From Hyphomicrobiaceae bacterium UBA4460 (GTDB lineage: Bacteria > Pseudomonadota > Alphaproteobacteria > Rhizobiales > Methyloligellaceae), in contig DGOS01000059.1 of assembly GCA_002390155.1 (NCBI GenBank), positions 1-11,091 of the forward strand: a stretch of 11,091 nt of DNA. Direction: 5' to 3'. A program made the position numbers and the translations under genes. The notes under the pieces are model-generated. The model was not told where the DNA came from and did not search any database. It was given only the letters and a program-made list of their open reading frames with translations. This document shows positions 6,408 to 11,091 of this stretch, piece after piece. The stretch's first letter is position 1. Every line of letters begins with the position of its first letter.

Positions 6408-6878
6408 CTATTTGCCGTTCTTTAGGGGCGTGCCGAAGAGTTCCAGGCGGTGTCCGATAAGCCGGAAGCCGAGCTCCTTGGCGACGCGTTCCTGCAGCCG
6501 CTCGATGTCCTCATTTTTGAACTCGATGACCTCGCCGGTCTTCATATTGATGAGGTGATCGTGGTGGTCGTGCCCGGCCGGCTCGTAGCGGGCGCGCCCG
6601 TCGCCGAAGTCGTGGCGCTCGACGATGCCCTCGCCTTCCATCAAGCGCACTGTCCGATAAACCGTGGATAGCGAGATGCGCGGATCCTCCGCGCTGGCGC
6701 GGCGATAGACCTCTTCCACATCCGGATGGTCGTGTGCTTCGGACAGCACGCGGGCGATGACGCGCCGCTGACCGGTCATGCGCAGGCCCCGGTCGGCGCA
6801 AAGCCGCTCAAGCCTGCTTTCCCGTGTCGCCTCGCCGGACATGGATCCTTTAGGGTTGGTGGGTTTCGAGCGGCTCAT
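6408..6878 (-). CDS. fur: Fur-family metal-dependent repressor (Fur/Mur type)
   Basis: This is a ferric/manganese uptake regulator of up to 156 aa. A winged-helix DNA-binding domain (residues about 22-95) holds LRMTGQRRVIARVL (32-45), HPDVEEVYRRA (51-61) and the recognition helix ISLSTVYRTVRLM (68-80). The dimerisation/metal domain carries HDHHDHL (103-109), E117 and GHRLEL (142-147). The position of the structural CxxC zinc site of E. coli Fur reads HLINMKTGE, with no cysteines. That form is typical of alphaproteobacterial Fur, which in several rhizobia acts as the Mn-responsive Mur, so the metal is open. Two starts are possible: ATG 6878, or ATG 6842 (MSGEATRE, 144 aa), which has AAAGGA close upstream and would give a length closer to the family. 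A 13-bp tandem repeat lies in the leader. Confidence 0.9.
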   Translation of the reverse strand: MSRSKPTNPKGSMSGEATRESRLERLCADRGLRMTGQRRVIARVLSEAHDHPDVEEVYRRASAEDPRISLSTVYRTVRLMEGEGIVERHDFGDGRARYEPAGHDHHDHLINMKTGEVIEFKNEDIERLQERVAKELGFRLIGHRLELFGTPLKNGK

Positions 6879-6922
6879 CGCAGGTCGCGTCCATCATCGG
6901 AGGGTGGCTGGCAAAGGGCAAG

Positions 6923-6987
6923 ACTCAAGATCGAGACTCAAGATCAACACTCAGGATCAAGTCTCAAGATCAGGACCGAAGATCAAG
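6923..6987 (-). repeat. 13-bp tandem repeat, five copies
   Basis: On the plus strand the units read actcaagatcgag, actcaagatcaac, actcaggatcaag, tctcaagatcagg and accgaagatcaag (6923-6987), with a degraded sixth at 6988. The minus-strand consensus is CTTGATCTTGAGT. The array covers the last codons and stop of rimI and runs to about 45 nt before the upstream fur start. The period is not a multiple of three and does not match the DNA helical repeat. Confidence 0.8.
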
Positions 6988-7428
6988 GCTGAAGATGGCG
7001 GCGTTCGCGCCGCTTTCGTAATAGCGCTCCCGGCGACCGGCGGGCTTCGCGCCAGATGCGCGGTAAAGCGCAACCGCCGCGGCGTTGGTCTCGTCGACTT
7101 CGAGGAAGAGTTGCGTAGCGCCGCGCGACGACAACACAGCAAGTGCGTGGCTCAGAAGCGCGCGGCCAAGCCCGGCGCGGCGGCGTTCCGGTATCACGCC
7201 CATCGTCAGCAGTTCCGCTTCGTCGGCGGCAGCCCGCGCGATCAGAAGCGCCGCTGGCGCCGCCACCTCATGGGGTGCCGTTCCAACAAGACACAGCACG
7301 CCCGGCGCGGCGACGAACCGCGCCATGGCGATCTCGTCCCAAGGCTTCGCGAAGCAGCGCGCATGGAGCGCCGCCAACAGCGCGGCATCACCCGGACCGG
7401 CGCGGCTCACGGCGCATGTGCGGGTCAT
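6970..7428 (-). CDS. rimI: Ribosomal-protein-alanine N-acetyltransferase RimI (GNAT)
   Basis: This 152-aa GNAT enzyme is expected to acetylate the N-terminal alanine of ribosomal protein S18, and other proteins, from acetyl-CoA in the cytoplasm. Diagnostic parts are AELLTMGVIPERRRAGLGRALL (71-92), which contains the RRxGLG acetyl-CoA loop, and LEVDETNAAAVALYRASGAKPAGRRERYY (109-137), corresponding to the LEV..N..A..LY..GF...R..YY signature of RimI. Its ATG overlaps the tsaB stop by one base (TGATG), which implies translational coupling; tsaB-rimI is a common bacterial pair. The last residues (FSLDLRS) are written in the 13-bp tandem repeat, so the C-terminus may vary between strains. Confidence 0.9.
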   Translation of the reverse strand: MTRTCAVSRAGPGDAALLAALHARCFAKPWDEIAMARFVAAPGVLCLVGTAPHEVAAPAALLIARAAADEAELLTMGVIPERRRAGLGRALLSHALAVLSSRGATQLFLEVDETNAAAVALYRASGAKPAGRRERYYESGANAAIFSLDLRS

Positions 7429-8114
7429 CAGCGTCGCTCCAGCGTGGGCGCTTGCGGCTTGGCGTCCGGCGGCCGCAAATAAAGCGGCCGCAACACCTCG
7501 CAGGTCTCGCCCCTCTCATGCGCAATCTCGGCAAGCGCCGCCGCGCTCGGCTGCAGCGTCTCCAAAGTGGCGCCCACGGAAAGACCGCGGGCGGATGCAG
7601 ATTCGGCGAGCGCGCCTGCGCCGCTTCCAACCGCGAGCGCCAAATTTTTCGGGAGCATCGCCGCCGCGTCGTCCGGCGCGATGAGCAGCGGACCGTCCAT
7701 CTTAGCGGCGGTCTCGTCGAAGAGACCGAGATAGAGCATGCCGCGCCTGGCATCGACGGCGACGGCGAACGGGCCTTGAGGGTCCGCGCCGGCCAGAAGC
7801 GCCGCGCGCGCCATAACGCTCAAACTGTCGGTGCCGAAAAGCTTCGCGCTCGTGACGAGGGCAAGCCCGCGCGCCGCTGCAATGGCGATACGCACGCCGG
7901 TAAAGCTGCCGGGGCCGACTGTCGCGGCAATCAAGTCGAGTTCGCTCGCGCCGATCTCCGCCTCGGCCAGCACCTCGTCCACCATCGGCATGAGCGCTTC
8001 GGCATGTCCGCGCGGCATCTCGACCTGAAGAGCCTCAAGCCTCCGCGCATCGCCAGCGCGCAACACCGCGGCGGAGCAGGCGCCCATGCTCGTATCGAGC
8101 GCTAAGATGTTCAT
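7428..8114 (-). CDS. tsaB: tRNA t6A biosynthesis protein TsaB
   Basis: This 228-aa protein is the ASKHA-fold scaffold partner of TsaD in the complex that makes N6-threonylcarbamoyladenosine at position 37 of ANN-decoding tRNAs. It starts with the phosphate-binding loop MNILALDTSMGACSAAV (1-17), has RGHAEALMPMVDEVL (35-49) and carries the strongly conserved VGPGSFTGVRIAIAAARGLAL (66-86). The C-terminal half is short and divergent, as usual in TsaB, and ends in the family-type RPLYLRPPDAK. It lies 9 nt downstream of the rutE-like gene and overlaps rimI by 1 nt. The partner genes tsaD, tsaE and tsaC are not in the window. Confidence 0.92.
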   Translation of the reverse strand: MNILALDTSMGACSAAVLRAGDARRLEALQVEMPRGHAEALMPMVDEVLAEAEIGASELDLIAATVGPGSFTGVRIAIAAARGLALVTSAKLFGTDSLSVMARAALLAGADPQGPFAVAVDARRGMLYLGLFDETAAKMDGPLLIAPDDAAAMLPKNLALAVGSGAGALAESASARGLSVGATLETLQPSAAALAEIAHERGETCEVLRPLYLRPPDAKPQAPTLERR

Positions 8115-8123
8115 GGCTGCTTC

Positions 8124-8714
8124 TTAGACGATCTGCGCCATCTGGTCGAAGTCGAAGCGCGGCGCGCGCGGGCGCAAAGGCGCATCGTTGCCATAGCCGA
8201 GATTGCACAGAAAATTGGATTTCACATTGGTCCCGGCAAAGAACGCCAAATCGACGCCCTCTTGGTCGAAGCCCGACATCGGCCCGCAATCGAGCCCAAG
8301 CCCCCGCGCCGCGAGGATGAGATAGGCGGCTTGCAGCGTGCCGTTGCGAAAGGCGGAGTCGGCGATCTTCTGCGGCTTGCCTTCAAACCAGGCCTTGGCG
8401 TCGGTGTGCGGAAAGAGCGTCGGCAGATGCTCGTAGAAGTCGAGGTCGTAGCCGATGATGGCGCAGACGGGCGCCTTCATGGTCTTCTCACGATTGCCTG
8501 CCGAAAGATACGGCTCCAGCCTCTCCTTCGCGTTTTTGGATTTCACGAAGACAAAGCGCGCGGGACTGCAATTGCCTGAGGTCGGCCCAAGCTTCACCAG
8601 GTCGACCAGCTCATGCAGCAGAGAATCGGGGACGTCCTTGTCCTGCCACGCGCCGCGCGAGCGCGCATCGCGGAACAGTTGATCGAGCGATGCATCTGGA
8701 AGCTTCGCCGTCAA
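8124..8714 (-). CDS. rutE: Malonic semialdehyde reductase, RutE/HadB-type nitroreductase family
   Basis: This 196-aa flavin-dependent oxidoreductase is collinear with E. coli RutE, which reduces malonic semialdehyde to 3-hydroxypropionate. Shared blocks include LFRDARSRGAW (13-23), KLGPTSGNCSPARFVF (41-56, FMN-binding), SAGNREKTMKAPVCAI (71-86), FPHTDAKAWF (101-110), AFRNGTLQAAYLI (121-133) and GLDCGPMSGFD (140-150). The only possible start in this frame is TTG (8712-8714): upstream to the stop at 8736-8738 there is no ATG or GTG. AAGAGGT (8724-8730) sits 9 nt before it, and the start overlaps the nfu stop TGA by 2 nt. No other rut genes are near, so a role in pyrimidine breakdown is not indicated; general semialdehyde detoxification is an alternative. 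Confidence 0.88.
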   Translation of the reverse strand: MTAKLPDASLDQLFRDARSRGAWQDKDVPDSLLHELVDLVKLGPTSGNCSPARFVFVKSKNAKERLEPYLSAGNREKTMKAPVCAIIGYDLDFYEHLPTLFPHTDAKAWFEGKPQKIADSAFRNGTLQAAYLILAARGLGLDCGPMSGFDQEGVDLAFFAGTNVKSNFLCNLGYGNDAPLRPRAPRFDFDQMAQIV

Positions 8715-9271
8715 GTCGGCCGGACCTCTTGCACTTCAGGAATAAAGTGCCGGAGCAGGTTCTCGATGCCGTGACGGAGCGTCGCCGTCGAGCTGGGGCA
8801 GCCCGCGCAGGCACCGCGCATGTGCAAATAGACGACGCCGTCGCGATAGCCCTGGAAGGTGATGTCGCCGCCGTCTTGCGCCACGGCCGGGCGCACGCGC
8901 GTGTCCAAGAGTTCCTTGATGGTCTTGACCGTCTCTTCGTCTTCGGGCGCGTAGGACTCGTTCACCCCGTCATATTGTGCCGGGTCGCCCTCGGTCATCG
9001 CCTCGCCGGAGAGGTAATGCTCCATGATGGCGCCGAGAATGGCGGGCTTCATATGCTGCCACTCGCCATCGCCCTTGGTGACGCTGATGAAGTCGGAGCC
9101 CAGGAACACGCCCGTGACGCCGTCAATGTCGAACAGGCGCGCGGCGAGCGGAGAGCCTTCGCTTTCGGTTTGGTCGCGGAACTCGATCGCGTCTGCCTCG
9201 CCAAGCACGGCCCGGCCCGGAAGGAACTTCAGGGTCGCAGGGTTCGGCGTCGCTTCGGTCTGGATGAACAT
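8711..9271 (-). CDS. Nfu-type Fe-S cluster scaffold/carrier (NifU-like)
   Basis: This 186-aa Fe-S carrier delivers [4Fe-4S] clusters to apo-enzymes in the cytoplasm. An Nfu N-domain (residues 1-88; MFIQTEATPNPATLKFLPG, GVTGVFLGSDFISVTK) is joined by an acidic linker to the NifU C-domain (115-186). That domain has RPAVAQDGGDITF (127-139) and the cluster-binding CAGC (C155, C158) in RGACAGCPSSTATLRHGIE. The domain order is that of mitochondrial NFU1 and the alphaproteobacterial proteins, not of E. coli NfuA. It is probably the first gene of the nfu-rutE-tsaB-rimI unit. GAGAAG lies upstream of ATG 9271. A sequence matching an Irr box lies 43 nt upstream, pointing to iron-dependent control. Confidence 0.92.
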   Translation of the reverse strand: MFIQTEATPNPATLKFLPGRAVLGEADAIEFRDQTESEGSPLAARLFDIDGVTGVFLGSDFISVTKGDGEWQHMKPAILGAIMEHYLSGEAMTEGDPAQYDGVNESYAPEDEETVKTIKELLDTRVRPAVAQDGGDITFQGYRDGVVYLHMRGACAGCPSSTATLRHGIENLLRHFIPEVQEVRPT

Positions 9272-9314
9272 GGCATTCTTCTCGGGGTTCGGGGCTGCTC
9301 TACATCGTTCAAGA

Positions 9315-9329
9315 TTAGAATAGTTCTAC
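9315..9329 (-). promoter_or_regulatory. Irr-box-like palindrome (iron control element) upstream of nfu
   Basis: ttagaatagttctac on the plus strand contains the perfect palindrome TAGAA-tag-TTCTA. Compared with the Irr-box form I recall for Rhizobiales, TTAGAA-YNR-TTCTAA, it matches 14 of 15 positions on either strand; only one outer base differs. A -10-like TATTCT (9317-9322, minus) lies inside it, with CAGACA (9340-9345) 17 nt upstream as a possible -35. Binding here would therefore block transcription of nfu. Confidence 0.65.
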
Positions 9330-9415
9330 ACCAAAAATGTGTCTGCAGCGCCGCAAAATCAAGGTGAGCGGGCCCCTTATACCACTATCTGAAGCCGATT
9401 CGCTTGCCCCTAGCC

Positions 9416-10084
9416 TCAGGCCAGCGCCAGGATTTCCTCGGTCGTCAGGTGCCCCGGAACCACGGTGATCGGCACCGGGAAGGACCCTGCGAGCTTGCCG
9501 CCCGCCAAATGGGTCACGAGCGGTCCGGGGCCTGAGGGGTCCCTTGAGGCGCCAAGCACCAGGACGCCGATATCCTGGTCCTCTTCGATGGCCTTTGTGA
9601 TCTCCTCGGCCTTACTGCCTTCCCGCACGATCTCCTCCGGCACGAGCGCCTCGAAGCCCAGGGCCTTGAGCTTGCGGCCGAACAGCCGGAACACGGCCTT
9701 GGCTTTGCTGAGGCCCTCCTCGCGCGCCATGTCCTCAACGCCCAGCCAATGCAGGGCCTCGCCTTCCGGCTCGATGACGTAGAGCAGCGCCAGCTGGCCC
9801 TTGGTGCGCTTGGCCCGGCTCGCCGCGAAGGCCAAGGCGCGATCGCATTCCGGGGTCTCGTCGACCGCCACCAGGAATTTGCGCTTGTGACCCTCAAGAT
9901 AGATCTCCCGCTTCTTGCGCGCCCGCGGTGTCGAAGACGCGGCCTTGGCAGCAGGCGCGGGCTTCTTGGGTGCTGCATTCTTGGGTGCAGCCTTTTTAGG
10001 CGCGGCTTTGCGCGGCGCGGATTTCTGCTTAGCCGGCGGCGTCTTCTTCGCCGGTTTCTTCTTGGGAGTGGCCATGGGCGGCAT
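9416..10084 (-). CDS. Universal stress protein with histone-H1-like N-terminal tail
   Basis: This 222-aa protein has two parts. Residues 1-60 are almost entirely Lys, Ala, Pro and Arg (PKKKPAKKTPPAKQKSAPRK, then repeated AAPKK units), resembling the C-terminal tails of histone H1 or bacterial HU/AlgP-type proteins. Residues 68-212 form a UspA-like domain: KFLVAVDETPECDRAL (69-84), ALLYVIEPEGE (99-109), VREGSKAEEITKAI (153-166) and the core strand VLVLGAS (174-180), ending PVPITVVPG (203-211). The G2xG9xGS/T ATP-binding motif is not clearly kept, so nucleotide binding is uncertain. ATG 10084 is chosen because GGAGGT (complement of 10091-10096) lies 6 nt upstream; ATG 10075 and the start at 10111 are alternatives. 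It follows mepA by 80 nt. The tail suggests nucleic-acid binding, which is inference. Confidence 0.85.
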   Translation of the reverse strand: MPPMATPKKKPAKKTPPAKQKSAPRKAAPKKAAPKNAAPKKPAPAAKAASSTPRARKKREIYLEGHKRKFLVAVDETPECDRALAFAASRAKRTKGQLALLYVIEPEGEALHWLGVEDMAREEGLSKAKAVFRLFGRKLKALGFEALVPEEIVREGSKAEEITKAIEEDQDIGVLVLGASRDPSGPGPLVTHLAGGKLAGSFPVPITVVPGHLTTEEILALA

Positions 10085-10133
10085 GCTGCCACCTCCGGCG
10101 CCCGCCAACAAGGCGCGTTGAAGGGGGCGTGGA

Positions 10134-10154
10134 GCGCCTCAGACGCTCAGGCGC
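10134..10154 (-). terminator. Hairpin between mepA and the usp gene
   Basis: gcgcct (10134-10139) and aggcgc (10149-10154) give a 6-bp stem with a 9-nt loop, 10 nt beyond the mepA stop. No T-run follows in the minus direction, so it may be an RNA processing or partial termination signal rather than a full terminator. Confidence 0.3.
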
Positions 10155-10164
10155 GTTGCCTTGC

Positions 10165-11091
10165 CTAGCGGACGGGATTGCGGTTTGGCATCGGTACGTT
10201 GACCTGGCCGCCCTTGAGCACGTTGTGAAGCTGCGTCTTGGTGAAGAGCGGCACGCCCGGCCCGGCCTCCTTGCTGGCGGCGGCCTTGAGGGCCACGGGC
10301 GGCAACTCATCATCGACGCTGAGCAGCTCGTAATCGCCCGCGGTGAGCACGGTCCGGCAGTCCTTCGGCAGATCTCTTAAGGGGTAAGGCTTCTTCTTTA
10401 TTCCCGGCTTGGCGTTTGGATCGATGTTTTGCTGCGTCCGCCAGATCGAGGACTTCTTCAGCATAGAGTTCCAATCGTCCAGCTCCTTGCCGCAGCCGGA
10501 ATCGCCCTTCACCGGCGGCTGATCCTTGCAGCCTGCCATGCCGCGTGGGCAGCCGAGGCGGACGTGGAAATGGTAGTGGTGGTTCCACCACGGCCGCACC
10601 TTGCCAAGCCAACGTGTGTCCTTGCCTGCGACCTCGGCGCGCTCGCATAGCGACCGCTTGATCGCCGGGTGCACGAAGATGCGCGCCACTTGTCTATAAG
10701 ACGCGGCGCGACGGATGAGCTTGATATGCACGTCGGTGAACTTCTCCGGATCGACGTGCAACGGATCCTTCAGCATCGAAACCGCTTCGACGTCCTCCCG
10801 CTCTTGGAGCGTAAGGATGCGGTCCGGCATGGGCGTTAGCCAGATGTCGGCATCGAGCCCGACTTGGTGACTGGTATGGCCGGTGAGCATCGGCCCGCCG
10901 CGCGGCTGTGACATGTCGCCGACGAGAAGGCCCGGCCAGCCGTCGAGGGCCCGCGCGGCGCTGGCAAGCCGCTCCATATAGTCGACGAGCTGCGGGCTGC
11001 CCCAGTGGCGGTTCCGCGAGACGCGCATCACCTGCCAGTCGGGGCCGTTGAGGGGAAGCGCGATACCGCCCGAAAGGCAGCCCTTCGAATA
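10165..11091 (-). CDS. mepA: Penicillin-insensitive murein endopeptidase MepA, 5' end outside window
   Basis: 308 residues are visible and the frame is open to the right edge, where it reads YSKGCLSGGIALPLNGPDWQ before VMRVSRNRHWG. The GTG at 11029-11031 is therefore an internal Val, not the start. The product is a LAS-family zinc peptidase that cuts D-Ala-meso-DAP crosslinks in periplasmic peptidoglycan. Metal and active-site motifs are complete: GHTSHQVGLDADIW (visible residues 71-84; histidines 72 and 75, aspartate 82) and WWNHHYHFHVRLGCP (168-182; histidines 171, 174 and 176). Their spacing corresponds to the E. coli MepA ligands. Several cysteines (181, 188, 200) are likely to form disulfides. 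The roughly 100-residue C-terminal extension after residue 205 is polar and lacks a clear motif. The signal peptide must lie beyond the window. Confidence 0.93.
   Translation of the reverse strand, partial: YSKGCLSGGIALPLNGPDWQVMRVSRNRHWGSPQLVDYMERLASAARALDGWPGLLVGDMSQPRGGPMLTGHTSHQVGLDADIWLTPMPDRILTLQEREDVEAVSMLKDPLHVDPEKFTDVHIKLIRRAASYRQVARIFVHPAIKRSLCERAEVAGKDTRWLGKVRPWWNHHYHFHVRLGCPRGMAGCKDQPPVKGDSGCGKELDDWNSMLKKSSIWRTQQNIDPNAKPGIKKKPYPLRDLPKDCRTVLTAGDYELLSVDDELPPVALKAAASKEAGPGVPLFTKTQLHNVLKGGQVNVPMPNRNPVR

Noticed and set aside
7143..8105. 320-codon plus-strand open frame opposite rimI and tsaB
   Set aside because: It is a shadow of two well-identified genes, with Arg/Ala/Gly-rich composition and no motif.

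Overview
The window looks like chromosome of a GC-rich alphaproteobacterium, most likely in the order Hyphomicrobiales (Rhizobiales). The grounds are the gene order nfu - nitroreductase - tsaB - rimI - fur/mur-like - plsC, a Fur/Mur-type regulator without the CxxC zinc motif, and a sequence upstream of nfu that closely resembles an Irr box (iron control element). I cannot name the genus. The region is mainly housekeeping. I found no CRISPR array, insertion sequence, phage gene or defence system, and I see no clear candidate for an entirely new system.

Left part (1-5048, mostly + strand): the 3' end of a tRNA-Ser gene; a GST-fold protein; a calcineurin-like metallophosphoesterase that overlaps, tail to tail, a small minus-strand membrane protein of the CarS (CDP-archaeol synthase-like) family; an MFS transporter of the fosmidomycin-resistance (Fsr) family; a gap of about 345 bp; and an unrecognised coiled-coil / Pro-Gln-Arg-rich / winged-helix-like protein. 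A 34-bp sequence occurs twice, 32 and 39 nt upstream of the phosphoesterase and fsr start codons. The first copy adjoins an antisense stretch that reads like the remnant of a small HTH gene.

Right part (5070-11091, all minus strand, read from right to left): mepA (its 5' end lies outside the window), a universal stress protein with a histone-H1-like lysine/alanine/proline tail, nfu, a rutE-like malonic semialdehyde reductase, tsaB, rimI, fur/mur, a small exported four-cysteine protein and a PlsC-type acyltransferase. nfu to rimI are tightly packed: nfu/rutE overlap by 2 nt with a TTG start, rutE/tsaB are 9 nt apart, and tsaB/rimI overlap by 1 nt. They are very probably one operon, started from a promoter beside the putative Irr box. 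A 13-bp tandem repeat covers the end of rimI and the leader of fur.

Functionally the minus-strand block combines Fe-S carrier supply (Nfu), t6A tRNA modification (TsaB), protein N-acetylation (RimI), metal-dependent regulation (Fur/Mur) and envelope work (MepA, PlsC). The Irr-like site would link Nfu and its downstream genes to iron status.
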